Made by a program: the position numbers and the translations under genes. A model generated the notes under the pieces. The model ran no database searches. It saw only the letters and a program-made list of their open reading frames with translations, and was not told the DNA's origin. Below, piece by piece: positions 1 to 13,190 of a stretch of DNA of 64,000 nucleotides (positions are counted from its first letter, which is position 1; every line of letters begins with the position of its first letter). This stretch comes from Membranipora membranacea (taxonomy: Eukaryota; Bryozoa; Gymnolaemata; Cheilostomatida; Membraniporidae): positions 32,922,001 to 32,986,000 of the forward strand of contig OU612068.1 of assembly GCA_914767715.1 (NCBI GenBank), written 5' to 3'.

Positions 1-260
1 AGTAATAGATTCTTGCTGTCATGAAACATTCCAACTGTCAAGGTTCTCACTGGAATGGTTTGTGACTATCACACCTTCTGTACCAAGACTATAGCGATAA
101 GTGACTTCATCACTACAATGTGGGAGGAAAGTTTTCAACTACTCAGCTCTGTTGTAGCATGTGTGAATACAGATAACAGTCACAACTAGACAAGGTTTCA
201 ATCTTCCATCTTGAACACTTTCTCACCATTAATGGGGCAATGTGTTTGTGAAAGATTCTG
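1..260 (+). repeat. Dispersed repeat R with decayed ORF, copy 1 (cut by window edge)
   Basis: Closely similar to 26640-26890 and 18940-19145. The frame corresponding to the open one in copy 3 is broken here by TGA near position 20, then continues to the same terminal NTDNSHN-stop. Confidence 0.7.
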
Positions 261-2078
261 CCCTGGGGAGAAGCCTGGGCATATAAGTCATCACTTAAAG
301 TTTCCGCTGGCGATATAAAAATAGGGGTGGGACCAGGTAGGCGAAAACAAGTATGTGTTGGGTATGGGGTATTTCTAAAAATTAGGATATGGGTCCAATC
401 AGGTACAGGTACCCGTGTAACAGCGCTACAGAACCTGTTCTTTGCTGAACTCTGAACTACTGAATTTTTCAAACCCGACTAAGGATACAAAAAGTAAAAA
501 ACTGCAAAAACTAAGCGCCAAACCTAAGAAACCATATGAAGACAAGTCAATGCCAAACCCAACAATAATTTTTAATATGGTGAAAAATGAGAAGTTATCT
601 TCACAGAGAATTATAATACACCTAAATTGTAGTCGCTTTCCTTTACTGTCCATGGTGAGGTGAAAAGATTGATATTGTTTGTATTTCTTATGCCAATAAG
701 TTAGATGGCAAAGTGCAAAGAATACTGCTTATTACGTGGACACTGGTGGGTGGGGGAGTTGTTTTGACTGACCAGCAGAACTATGTACATACAATGTAAC
801 TAGCTGTACAACGAGTAGTAATAATTAGGCCTGAGAGAGTATTAGTAAAGTTTAAACCCGGCTTGCCTGGTTTCCAATTCCTGTTTCATCCCCATATTTT
901 GATGTTATTGAAACTTTGATTCTTGTGAGGCACATGATTATGTTATGGGATATATTTTTCTATGCCAACTACAATCACTACTTTCCCATGGCATGTTTAA
1001 CTCGCTCTAGGCCGATATGAGTTGGTGGTTTTTACTTATCAGAGTGAAATGATGCGAGCTCAGCCACCAGTCTGAAAGGGCGAGTGATACGCTCTGATGA
1101 CCGGTAATCCAAGAGCTGTGTGGCTTTTTTTTCAAGCTTCAGCTTTATCTCTGACCATAGTAACAGAAGCAGTAACATAGTAATCATAGTAACAGAAGAA
1201 TTTTACTAGGGTGAACCGAGAGGTGACAGCTCCGAATTCCCAGGTAAATCTATTGAGCGAGAGACCTTCAGTCACTGCAATGGATTTCAATCTGGTTTAA
1301 GATTTATGATACTGAATGCTCATCAGCTTAAAGGTAGCATCTCCTGATCTGCTTAACCCAGGATCAAAAAGCAGATCATTCAATATGGACAACTCATATT
1401 AGAAAATGGCCTTTTGGCTACGAACTTGGCGGTAGGAAACAAAACAAGTTAATTGTTATCAATCTTTTTTTCTATCAACTAAAATAAATGGCTTTGCAAC
1501 TATATGTTATTTGAGTTATAGCCATAATAGTTTGAATCTTATTTGCTTGAATTTGAACACGTTTTGTTTCTGATATTCCATTGTCGTCAGGTGTGTCGTT
1601 AGACAGTCTTTCAAGGTGTCGTTATTGGGAAAGTGAATGTGGATTATTTCTAACATATATTATGTTATCTAGTTATAACCTGTTTGTTGGGCAAAGTTAT
1701 TAGAGTGAAGATATGAGATCAGTAACAAGATATAAGCCAGGGTCTCTTGGGATCTGGATTTATAGTCGCCTTGAGCTGGAATGTGTGAAAATTCCATTAA
1801 ACAAATCCTGATAACAGGGGTTTAACATGACGTAATTTAAAGGCAGTGAAAAGAAAGGTCAGACTACAAATATGGAACGCAGTATGCAATAATGTATGAA
1901 GGAAAGTTTCTATTTGCAATGAGTTGTTGACTGCTGCCAATGTCAATATACTGACAAAACAATACTGTATCCAACAATGTGTGCAATAATGTATGAAGGA
2001 AAGCTTCCGCATTTGCAGTGATTGGTGTTGACTGTTGACACAATGACAAGAGATTGACAATACAATAATGTATGCAAG
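174..2078. repeat. Segmental duplication, arm A
   Basis: Two blocks, about 174-325 and 795-2078, are clearly homologous in the same order to 22782-22925 and 23098-24457. Arm A lacks the 399-bp TTAA element present in arm B and so preserves the empty site near 815-830. I see no coding function; the ORFs here are small and not shared. Confidence 0.8.
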
Positions 2079-2178
2079 GATAAGGTATGAATGGTAAGTT
2101 TGAACGATAAGTTTCCGTGGTTGCAGTTATTTGTGTTGACTGATGTAAGTGTTATCAGTTTGTATATCAAAGCTCAGC

Positions 2179-3084
2179 TTAACGTGATATATCGCTTTTT
2201 AAAACTTTTTAATATTGTATTGGTGATTATGTCTAATAGTTATTTTCACAGATTAAACCTCCCAAATATTTGACGTTGAGTCGCAGTGACCTCTGGAAGT
2301 TCATTTTGGGGCAAAAGGTACCCTTTTTCAATTGTGCTCTCTGTGTCTTGTTTTTGAGGTATTTGATTAGTTTATGCTTTCACCATATAGAGGAGGCATG
2401 GCACTAACTGGAGGAGTGATATTTTGGTGAAACTTTATGATTTTAGGCCTCCTGTCCTCGAGACTTGAAATTTATTTTTGCATTGGTAATAGGGCCATTT
2501 CTGACCCCTCATTACATGCGACCCCAATAATGAAGAAACTAAAATTTCCAATTTCCAAGTCTAAGTTTTGATCAAAGCGATTGTTGATTATGGCTTTACA
2601 TCCTGAGATATTTGGATTTTTGTGGCTAAACCAGCTTTATTTGGTCCAAAAAATAGGGTAAACAACATGTTATACACACTAGCTTCCATTAAACTAGTGA
2701 GTATTTCCGAGGTATTGATCGTGGCGTTTGATGATAAATTCAGTAGTAAGAGAAGTTATGAGCATAAACATTTCTCATTCCATGCTAAAAAATCACCAAA
2801 AAAAGGTGATCCATTGTTGTACACAATGTGCTTTGCATGTAATACTGCTTAGATTTTCATCGCGCTTTTGCATAACGTAATTGACTGCATCATTTTGCCC
2901 ATTGCTGCCTATATGCATTCAGTGTATTTTAGTTAATGTACAATTAATCAAGTTAGGAACATGCAGTTTGAAAAAATTTGAGATATTAAACACAAGTCAG
3001 ACTACTAGCAGCGTGTCAGTGAAGGAATTTTTGAAATCGGACAAGTAGTTCCTGAGAAACTGAAAAGGCGATATATCACGTTAA
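2179..3084. mobile_element. 898-bp TTAA-flanked transposon with about 18-bp TIRs
   Basis: TTAA at 2179-2182 and 3081-3084 bounds an element with ends CGTGATATATCGCTTTTT and the inverted CGTGATATATCGCCTTTT. The interior contains a 76-codon frame (2622-2852) of unknown meaning and no transposase. It is probably a non-autonomous piggyBac-type element of a different family from the one at 23.1 kb. Confidence 0.8.
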
Positions 3085-3199
3085 CCTCATGCCAATGTAC
3101 AATGTCTTGCAGGCAAAGCATTACACAAAGGCCAAAGCAATAGAGTAGAGTAGAGAAGAGTTCTGCAGCAGTTATGCCATATTTTTGCCTTGAAAACTG

Positions 3200-3215
3200 C
3201 CCCCCCCCCCCCCCC
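3200..3215. repeat. Poly(C) tract, 16 bases
   Basis: Uninterrupted C run; its exact length is likely to vary between reads. Confidence 0.95.
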
Positions 3216-5376
3216 TGATTTCCTATGATTGAAACATCGGGTATGAGCTTTACAGGCCCAACAAGCTGATACCTCCATAGATTTTTAATTACTGATTTTT
3301 CTACATTTGAAATGGAGTTAACTTTAAAATGAAACGGAATAAATGTTAAATCTGAAATTTAAATCTTATCAATATACACATAGACACCGGAGATGGAGAT
3401 GATCACATTAAGTCTTCAAATACTTATTGTGCACCAACACAACCCTAGCTGACATATCCTATCACTTTGACATGGCCTGACTTTTCGCATGGCTTAATGG
3501 CAGTATGGCGCTCAAGTCACACGGCGCAATAACATCATTTAGAACATCAAACACCCTTGCCAGTCCTAAATAAATATTGACCCAATCGATAATAGATAGA
3601 AATGGTCATATTATATCTAAGCTGGGATACCCTCTAAAATATTTGAGCTTTGATGGCTATTTGAAGCTTGTCGCTGAGAAATACAGAACACTCTCAACTT
3701 GTTGGTTGAATTTCACAATTTCTCCATTAAATTTAGTGAGAGATTCGGTTCTAGATACTCATATTCAGAAAAAAAAACAGTTATCCTTAACAATAGGTAG
3801 AAATGCTCACATGAATGATATTTGCAAAGTTCATGTTCAATGTTAGGGTTGGGTTCCCATCAACTCTTCGAGGTAGTCAATGCCTAGGGACACAGAAAAG
3901 CAGCGAGTACTTCAGAGGGTCTTTTGAAAAGATCATTTCCTGCTGAAAGTACCAAATATGCCAGAGATTTCGGTCAATCTGATTATACTGTATAACCTAG
4001 GGCTTGATTATGATACTCATTTGTTGAGACACCTATGGGGGTTTCTGGGTGAGATAATTGCAAGAATTTGGCTCAAAACCCGCAACCCAAACCCATTCTG
4101 TATGGAATCCCCAAACCACCAATGTGATTGCTATGGAGACAGCCTTTCAGAACCTACACAGCTGTGATGCTTCTCACATGTGTGCTCAATACATATTGAA
4201 TACAACCTGTAGTCCGATGATACTCATGAGGGAATCAGCACATAGAAGATATACAACTAGACAGCACAGCTTTATGGAAAAGGAAAGCTAATCTTTCACT
4301 ATCTTCCACCAAGGAGTTTGAAAAAGGAGTGGAAACGGCCTCTCATTTCAAATTGTTGTTTGTCTCCACTGGTAATTGTCCTCTCTTTATCAGCAAAGGT
4401 TTTTCATGACCACAGCCAATCAGAGCAGAGACTGCAGAGAGTGACTTCCTGCCAAAAAGAAGTACAACTTGACTTGCTGTAATAATTTTGATGAACTGTC
4501 CAATCAGCAAGAGCATAGTTGTGAAATCCCATTTATCAAGATGGGTTCTACCGCAAATTTCCTAAAGTGTTTGAACCTCTTGAAAAGAAACTAAACTAAG
4601 TAGCAGAGAGATATAGATAGCATTCAGGTATAGTCCATGTTTCAAACTACAGTCTACTTTTACCTGGGACTCCAAAGCTCTCTGCTACTTATATGAGAAG
4701 GGAAAGTTTCACTGCAGACATGTCCATAAATTTGCCTCATAAATTGGTAATCAATGGCGGTTTTCATCAGTCAAACGTGGTATGTTATGCCTCCCATCGT
4801 CACTTAGGTGTTAGAAAGGGCTTATTTAAGTACTTTCACTACTTTTATCTGGTCTAAGTTCCTCACATGGTTTTTAAATGGTGAATGAATGATATATTTT
4901 CAGTCTCTCTATCCCCCATCAAACATTTGCATTGGAATTATAATTCAATACCCTGCAAAAGTGGTTACTATATTACTAGCTATGTCTCATCTACACTTGT
5001 GGTGATTTACATCATGATATATTGTCTCTGGGTGTCTGAATATACCATTGAGTAAACATGTCAAATATTTTAATAATTTTCAACTGGAGACAGACATAAA
5101 AAAAGACTGAGGACTTAAATGAATTATAATGGAGGGACCATATTAGTACAACCCTTGGAAACAGCCTTGTTAAGTCACAGGCTACATTTCGTTTCCACTC
5201 CCTCTCTGTAACTCCCTGCTTCCACCTTGATTCCAATACAGTATTTGATGGTAGATGTTTATGTTCATTCCCATTTATGTATATTATGATCTAATGTTAC
5301 AAACTGATGGTGCTTCATTTAAAATTTCAATAGTGAGTATTTTACCACCAATCAATGACTTCATATTCGCGAATGT

Positions 5377-5490
5377 AAAGTTATTATGGCTTATAGAGGG
5401 ATGAGTGACTAGCTAGCTAAAGCCTATCGTGCACAGTGTCAACAAAAGGTTATGATGGCTTATGCAGGGATGAGTGATTTGCAAGCTTAA
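5377..5490. repeat. Small direct duplication
   Basis: TTATGGCTTATAGAGGGATGAGTGA and TGATGGCTTATGCAGGGATGAGTGA-like segments about 65 bp apart. Confidence 0.5.
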
Positions 5491-5867
5491 GGATAAATCG
5501 ACGTTGCTGCTGTCAGTTCTTATTTTACTTTTATTGACAGTGAGCATGGTAAAAAAAACTCATCCAAGAGTAAACAAAATAACAGATAAAAAAGGTCCTG
5601 GAGATCTTGGTGTGTTCAAAAATGGCACATATATTTGGTGATCACAAAGCCTGTAGAAAATTAATTATTTTCATATTTTGCATTTTTCAAATAATGTGGA
5701 AATAGAATTTTCGAATTCTGGAGTGTTTACCATGATTTGGAAATCAGGAGATCATGTGTTTCGTAGATCAATTCAGTATAAGATAAATGCGGGTAAAATA
5801 TACATTCATCTACAAGATTGAATACTGATCATCTATCATTGTTCCTATTTTATCATCTGTAGGTTCT

Positions 5868-6223
5868 CTATGTATACTTTTTAGAAATTCTATTGTATCT
5901 CTCTTTTCTGGCAGCATATCTTTCAATGTCGACTGTTTTCTTCATATGAAAGTTAATTTTATTGAGTTGTCTGGTAAATTTTCTCTGTATGCTCTGGATT
6001 TCATCCACAACCTGAAATTAAGAAATAAATTGATAAATATAAAATTAAGCTTAAGCAGTTGATTGAATTTTTTTAAATTGTCAAATTAACAATATAATGA
6101 TAATACATAATAATTTAATGTTAGTCAGTTACTTACCATTTCTTTGAAGGTTGGCTCCTGAACTGTCTTTTTCAATGGTTTGCAGACTTTCTTTAATGAT
6201 TTGAGTAGATTGCAGTTGGTCAT
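5868..6223 (-). CDS. Small basic helical protein, paralogue A (2 exons, 76 aa)
   Basis: Exon 1 is 6223-6137 (29 codons), then a GTAAGT donor. Exon 2 is 6011-5868 after a TTTCAG acceptor (47 codons plus TAG). The junction is phase 0, directly after a Met codon. The product is strongly basic. The C-terminal exon holds EIQSIQRK, QLNKINFHMKK and ARKERYNRISKKY. It shares this exon plan and about half of its exon-2 residues with the gene at 32387-32996 on the same strand, while introns and flanks differ; this pattern suggests selection on protein. No signal peptide, membrane segment, cysteine pattern or known domain is visible. The heptad-like spacing and Lys/Arg content suggest an amphipathic helix that could bind nucleic acid or a partner, but that is a guess. 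The start is the first ATG after an in-frame stop and sits about 70 nt downstream of the position expected for the TATA-directed transcript start. Confidence 0.72.
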
Positions 6224-6321
6224 CTTCTTGAGTTTATCTTTGAAATAATGCTTAGGCAAGCTTTAAGAATGAGGGTTATCAACAACAGATGGATACTAAT
6301 CTGCTGTACACAACGTTGGGT

Positions 6322-6331
6322 CTTATATACC
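6322..6331 (-). promoter_or_regulatory. TATA box and GGTGTGAA motif of paralogue A
   Basis: Minus-strand GGTATATAAG about 100 bp upstream of the ATG. A GGGTGTGAA word (T-box-like half-site) lies about 10 bp further upstream, near 6342-6350. Paralogue B has a matching arrangement. Confidence 0.5.
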
Positions 6332-8763
6332 AGAAATCCAGTTCACACCCAATATAACTGTCACCCGTACCATAGTACAGTCTCTAATACTCACAATGTT
6401 TTGCAACTTAATTTAAGCTAAAAATTTTCTTAATACAGTCACCAATAGCTCCTTGGCCATATGCAATCAACAGCTTGAAGTCAATATGGTTAGTCGTGAT
6501 AAATCCAGATAATTCACAGTATGGATGGTATTAAATTTGATATCTACTGTCATGAGGATGTTGTTCACTGTGTTGATGGCTGTGATGCCATACAGAGAGC
6601 AGGGAGTTACAGGGGCCTTAGCCTATGATAATATTCAAAATTATTTTGTGCGAGCCTAAATTATTAGCCATCGTTTTGTAAGCCTAATGCCAGCAATCAC
6701 TACTAGTATGCCTACCTGTAAATATGAGAGCACTACATAGTAAATCACAGAGAGACATCGCGACAACACAAACCAACAAAAATCAACACAATTATGAGAT
6801 TATGTTGACTTAATCTTGTCACCAAACAGTAGCTCATGCGCCTGTTTTTAAAAACAATTTTGATTAGCCAAACAATTACACATTAGATTATCAAAGGCAA
6901 CACATGATAACACTCTCTGAGAAGAATGCTGTGTGTACAGCCTCTGCTTACAATTAAAATTGCTAGCATAATGAATAACGCTGTGTTAAACATCGCCCAG
7001 CCTCTATCTCAATTTTAACTTAGGAATCCCTATGCTCAGTATCTCGATATGCACATATTTTGGTAACCTTCCCCTTATCATAGTCGGTAGATTGCAATTC
7101 AGTATTCATGGATCTGTTTCTTTCAAAAATCTATAATCAAAGAGAAACCCATGGCTGCCTATTGACAAGCCCTCGGGGCTAACCAAAACCATGACCTCCA
7201 ACGCATGCGAGCTGAGCGACCGAAACTCTTAACATATGCCACCAACTCTTAAATCCATCTCATTATTGTTAGTACGCTTTCCGCATTAAAAAATCGAAGC
7301 ATATAAAATATATTCTATTTTAGCCACAATTTCTAAATTGCAAGATGCATACCCGTTAGTGTTGACTAAATAAGCCATCACAAAATTACAAGGAAGATCG
7401 TTCCGAACCCACAGAGTCAGTATAATGTGGAGGCATGTGTCATATGAGATTATAATAATAATAATGACCATTCACATCATGGTTACACTAGCTTGCCATG
7501 CACTTCTAGTAGTTTGGCTCAGGAGGCTCTACTGATTATGGAGCAAGTCAATTGAGTAGTATAAAACTCAAGCACTTTCTTGACAATCAGATGTTTGACA
7601 AAGGTGAAAAATCCTATATATTCATGGAAATTACAACTAAGCTACACATGAATAAAAATTCTTGTTGAGATATTAAACATTGAATGAGATGGGAAACCAA
7701 TCAAGACCAATTGTGCCTTAGACTTATTTCCACATTTGATGTTGAATGATGAAATTTTCTGCTAAATTACTGAATTGAATCAGCACCATTGATAATTCAT
7801 TTCATGATCAGAATAGTTTGTAAAATGTAGTATTAACAATTTTTAATCTTTGGTATTAACAGTATTAGGCTACTGGTAGCAGATTGTAATTGTACTTTTT
7901 GCATTTGGGACATGGGATTATTGTGCCTCATACATTGATTGAATTGAGAGCATGTTATAGAAGGGGCTTTGTTTAGACAAAGAGAGTATATAAAGGCTAA
8001 GGTCCCTGGTGTATTGCGCAATCGTAAGCATATCAGGCATACTTTTATAAAATAGATATACGTGTTGCTTGCATGCAACTTACAATGATGCAAAAATCGT
8101 CATATCTGGACAGCCCTATTCTAAATGACCCCAAAAAATTTGGAGGAAATTGGACTATCAGAAGTAGGTGTGCGATACATTACTTTGTTAGTAACGGCTG
8201 TTTTTTGTAGATTTCTTTGAGAAATAATTTTTTGTTTAATATTTTTGAGGCCCATTGGGTCAATATTGGTATAATACATAATTTAATGTTGGTTTAATTC
8301 ACCAATGATGAATACACTTCAGAGGCCAGGTTGAAGCTAGTAAATTTTACCAGTTACAACACGGTACTGTATTATTAAATAACTGAGCCTTGTCACATTG
8401 CTCAAGAAAAAATGAGTTCTTTAGGTGTGAAAAACTCTGTATTTTTTCAAGGTGTCATGGTGTACACTGTACATGATAATGATAACTTTGCCTCATAGAA
8501 TACTCGGCAGTAAAAACAACAGGTCATGGATAAAATGTCTTTATTGCATCTGTTTACTCGGACTTACCATTAAAATAAGATGGCTTAACACCTCTCCAAT
8601 TCTCTCACTAAAGTGGCAAACACTAAGAGGCTCTGATGTGCCGATAACAATCTTAATAACATCTCACTTTTATCTTAAGTAGGCATTGAGACAGAAAATC
8701 CATCACTAAGCAATGGGAAAAGATCATGAAAATGAGGGAATATAACCACTGGTGTAATTTACA

Positions 8764-8774
8764 CCCCCCCCCCC
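8764..8774. repeat. Poly(C) tract, 11 bases
   Basis: Uninterrupted C run in non-coding sequence. Confidence 0.9.
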
Positions 8775-9189
8775 ATGTGTTATATATCTCTGGTTTGATC
8801 AGCCTCAAGGTGGGTAAAACAATACCATGAATCCTCCTGACGGGTTATCTTCGAGACCTGTTCACATGCTTTTAACACTTTCGTTGATAATAAGTAGGAT
8901 ATACCTAGAAATCTATGGTAATCTGTACTTTTCTCCATGAAAGTTGCATGGTAGGGAAGAATGGTCTCATCACAAAACATGTGGCTCAATTTTTCACAGC
9001 AAAATTTAATTAGTGCCATTATTTGTTTCTCTGGACCCATTATTATGCATCAAAAACCATATCTTGTAGTTCCTGTGTAGACTAGTTTTCTTTTTTTTTC
9101 AAAATTTCTAGTTAAATTGTAACCATACAACCCTGTGTTATTTTGACCGGAAAATACATTCCATATCATTAAACCAATCAAAAAGGTGA

Positions 9190-9630
9190 GTTTGTTTCAA
9201 TGCCAAAAAGTGAGTTGCATATCATCTTCTCCTCTAGTAGCCGGGAAGTACACTATTTATGATTTTGATTATAATATTCAATGTCATCTATATAGAGAGA
9301 CTTAATGTAGTTTGTGGGATATTGTACATCTGTATAAAAAAATATTTAATGGTTTTCAGCTTTATGCAACATTTTTATTATCATATCCTAACAACCGTGT
9401 GGAAATTTGGTTTATCAATTAATCAAAAATTGTCTATAAAAGTTTAAGCTGGGTTTGTTTCTTATGCCATAGGAAATTGAATAGGATTTTATCAAGTGTT
9501 ATGCAAAAAGTAAGTTGTATATCATCTTCTCCTCTAGTAGCGGAGAAATACACAATATCTTACATATGCATTAAATATTTTTCAATGATATAAAACTTTA
9601 TGCAACATTTTATCGGTACATATTCTAACT
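9190..9630. repeat. Imperfect tandem duplication, period 300 bp
   Basis: CAAAAAGT-AGTT--ATATCATCTTCTCCTCTAGTAG occurs at 9204 and again exactly 300 bp later, followed in both copies by CTTTATGCAACATTTT and ATTCTAAC/ATCCTAAC words. Diverged. No coding content. Confidence 0.7.
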
Positions 9631-10619
9631 TTCAAGAAACTTATTATACACTTTCATCAACACTGTGTTAACCATTATGATCCTGATTCATATTAACATG
9701 CATCCGTCATGCCCTACTTGTGACGTGAATAAGAACCAGATTCATTTGATCCTTAACACTGGGGATATAATTTCACATTGACTGTCATTCTGTTGTTTAA
9801 CACATCAGTGAAAGTGAATCATATCTACCAGAAACTTTTCTCTACTGAAAGGTTGTGTATGGTCTCACTAAAGTCTAATTGGATTCTGGTTCGGGGTTAC
9901 AGAACGTACTCGATGCATGCAGAGTGAATCATGTCATAAGTGGCGATAGCATCAATGACTAGTGATAAGCGGTGCATAGGCAAGGATGAATTCCCAGGAT
10001 ATTGCGTATTACTCATTGCTTAAACCATTTCCCTTAGATACTCATGCACATCATATAGCAAGCTTCGGTAATCCGAGACCAACAAAAAAAAAAGGGAGGA
10101 TGTGAAAGAGGTTCCCTTTTATGAGGGTGCCATTTTATTGAAGAAAATGTTCCACCCTTTTAAATATCTTAGTTTTTCAATTGTGGACACACACTTACAA
10201 GCGGTGTTCTCTACGGCTGATGGGTCATAAACAGTTTTTATCCAAACACCCTCCAACTTATAATACGCCATAATATTGATAGTAAAGGGGCCAAGGCCCT
10301 ACATCAGTTTTAGGGGCTCAATTTTGAAGATTAATATGAAGAAGAAATGTGTTGCATTGTGTAAGAGAAAGGCCATTTAATCAATGATCTCATCATGCAT
10401 CATCATCATAGTTTAGTAATTGCAGTAAATAATGTACTGTACAGTGAAATACAAACTGCTCAAGATATTGCAAACATTTTTTGTTCACATAATAGTTTTA
10501 ATTTACCTATCCAACCATGAAGATCATTCAAAATCTCTGTCACTGTAACTTTTCCTTTATGTATGGTCTTATATTTCATACTGATAACTTGTTCAGCAGA
10601 TTTAAAGTGATCATAAATA

Positions 10620-11250
10620 ATAATGCAAAACATGGCAAAACAATGCAGAAACACGCAGCACAATTCAACACAATGCAAAATTAGGCAAAAGAATGCAAAT
10701 TATTGCGAATGAAAGCAAAACTGGACATGGTTACAAATATTGAGAGAAGTATCAACACACCCTGTTTTTTTTTGTTTTTTTTCTCAAATGTTTTACATTA
10801 ATGATCACTGAACCATGTTTAAACATGATCACATCTCTGTCATATTCATCTCAATAATCTAGATTGTAAATGTTATTGAATTTAACTACTGAATTTTGCT
10901 TCATATGTTTTTTTAACTGTTTGTCTCTGTGTTCTTTTGAAGACTTTCTGATATGATATACACATCATTCCTCCAAACTACCTTAAATACGTCAACCTTT
11001 TTTCTTTTCTCTTTCTCTTCATTGAATTTTTACATTCATTTCTTTGGCACATTTTGAAAAACATCCGTCCAGTATAACATTTTTGGCCAAAAAATGGAGA
11101 ATAGAAATGCAGAATGTCATACAATTCAAAACAATTTAAAACAATGCATTACAATTCAAAACAATGCAAAACAATACAATTCAAAACAATCTCAAACAGT
11201 GTAACACAAGTTACCAAATGTAACATAAGTAACCCAATGTAAGACAATGG
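10620..11250. repeat. Cryptic AATGCAAAACAATTC-rich stretches
   Basis: Two patches (10620-10735 and 11110-11245) are built of irregular CAATGCAAAA / AATTCAAAACAAT words. Low complexity, non-coding. Confidence 0.6.
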
Positions 11251-11638
11251 ATAACAACTTATCTTGAATTTTGATAACTTTGTCTCAAATTCCTGCACAT
11301 AATATACTTTTTTTTGCAACAACCATCATCCGAAGATGTTCTCCCTGATGTGCAAAGAAACCAAAACAAAAAACCATCGAAATAAAATCAAGTGATTAAA
11401 ACTCAATTCAATTCAGACAAATTTTTTGACAATGTAAATTTAAATGTATGTAGAGTTGTAAATGAACGAAGATGTTGATGAAGGTTGTTAAAAGAAGTAG
11501 TCATCAAAAAAAAGTTTTTGGGTGGATGTAAGATGTGGGTATCACGAAAACAAAGCAATGTCCAGTGCATGAAAAATCACTGATTGTATAGCTTAGCCCA
11601 TGAAGTATTTTATAGCTTGGTGAGAAATTGAGAATAAA

Positions 11639-13190
11639 TTAATCTTGCCGATCATTGATCTTTTCAAAATATGATACTATGTGGTCAGAACTAATAGGTA
11701 GACCATTTGAATTGAGCACTGATTGGTACTGCTCTTCGCTAAGAAATTTAACCCTAAATATTCTGAGCCTTGTGCATACTGCACCTGGATAATGAAGATT
11801 GATATCAAGCTGTAGAGCCCCTTCCTCTGTGTCAAGGGGTACACCCTTTAACATTGCAGTATTCATCTTAAGTGAACAAGGGTCAATCGTCTTCCTAGCA
11901 GATGACCCTAAGAAGGTGTCTTTCTCCCAATCAGAAAGAAGTTTTGTAGCTGACACCTCATTATCCAGTTCGATCATTAATTTAGGAGAGTCAGATCTGA
12001 GATTGTATTTGTTCAATTTTTTGATGATGGTTGGACCATAGATTTTATTCAAGTCCCTTTTGATGGTGTCTATGTAACAACTATGTATTTTTCAGGGTTG
12101 AGGTTGGGGTGACGCTTTTCTTTTTTATCTTGTTTATCTTTTTTATATGTTGACTTGTGCCTGGACATGTGTTGTTAGCGGTCAGATGGAGTTTGTTTAA
12201 CTCTATTTAATCATTGATCATGCCATGATGTAACTTCCATAGCTGAGGATTGTCCAGCATCATGATGATTGATACTGCTTTTGGCAGAGTGTCTTTGTTT
12301 GTAGTGACTTTAGGTTGATTGTTAAACAACGTAATGATGCGTTCTGATTGAATTCCAATCTAGTATCCACAGTTGACTCAATCCATTTAGTCAGAGCGGC
12401 GAATTCACCCCGTACATGGTCATGTACGGCATTTTCAGTTTTAGTCAGTTGATTGAGTAAATCGGATTGACTCTTTGCAATTTCGCCAATCTTATATAGT
12501 AGTTTATTGATAGTGTTAGAAAGACGTTGACAGTTATTACAATCACTGCAGCAGGTGTTGATGTCTATGTGATTGCTTGCTAGTGATGTGTTGCTGGTTG
12601 TTGAGCGATTTTTGGCTGGTGAGGGATTAATAGTAGTGAGGTATTGGGGTTAGACCTAGTTGAGGAATTCTTCATATTGAGACCAGCTTCGCACTGCTCC
12701 TGGACTGTACTGTTCATTGTGTTGGTTAGAGTGGTTGGGATATTGTCAATGACTAGCAAAAATATTTCAGAAATGACTTTACATGTTTAATTTTATCGAC
12801 AAGAATTTGTGATGTTGTGTTGTAGAAATTAACAGTAAATGATTAGTTGTTGTCTTGATCATCAACTGCTAGAACAGAGCTGACACAAGCACCAGATTTT
12901 TCGATACTATTTCTCACACGGAGTTTAAGTTTTGGCAGAACATTCATCAAAATTTCATATCTGGCAGTATCCAGACTGATGACAACTTGTGGGTTACTCA
13001 CCGATCCTTTTATTTCAATCACCGACTCCTTTCGGTATGAACTTTCAAGTTTTTTCTTAATTGCTTTCATCCTTTTTAGCACATATTGCAGGGTTTCAGA
13101 GCTCTCTTTTATTTCTTGCAAGCTGCAGGATGACTCACTGCTATCGTTAGAGTTCTGAATGGACTTCTTTCGCTTTCATTTAAACATATT
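11639..13190 (-). pseudogene. Degenerate ORF1-like gene of a non-LTR retrotransposon (probable)
   Basis: Three open pieces lie in order on the minus strand but in different frames. (1) About 13185-12843: Lys/Arg-rich start, then a helical segment ending VLAVDDQDNN. (2) About 12600-12268: a CCSDCNNC cysteine cluster followed by a long coiled-coil-like helix (QRLSNTINKLLYK, IAKSQSDLLNQLTK). (3) 12052-11639: 137 aa containing MLKGVPLD and LHYPGAVCTRLRIFRVKF, which resembles the RRM-like core of LINE ORF1 proteins. The order coiled coil then RRM-like domain is typical of ORF1p. The pieces are separated by stops and frameshifts, and I see no reverse transcriptase downstream (left), so the copy is dead and truncated. 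The family is inferred from architecture, not from a database match. Confidence 0.5.

Larger units (their letters stand above)
3085..5860. other. Non-coding stretch
   Basis: No supported gene. Only short chance frames (below 90 codons, no splice-consistent extension), the poly(C) tract and a small duplication near 5.4 kb. Confidence 0.5.
6400..11600. other. Non-coding stretch upstream of paralogue A
   Basis: AT-rich. Contains the 300-bp-period duplication, a poly(C) run and the AATGCAAAA-rich patches. The 86-codon minus frame at 8780-9040 has protein-like composition but no supporting exon or homologue that I can name. Confidence 0.5.

Noticed and set aside
1797-2170. Overlapping His/Leu-rich minus-strand frames
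   Set aside because: They arise from repeated AATGTATGAAGGAAAG-type words in the segmental duplication and are not kept in the other arm.
8780-9040. Minus-strand frame faintly like a 14-3-3 helix pair
   Set aside because: The resemblance is a few scattered residues, with no conserved motif and no adjoining exon.
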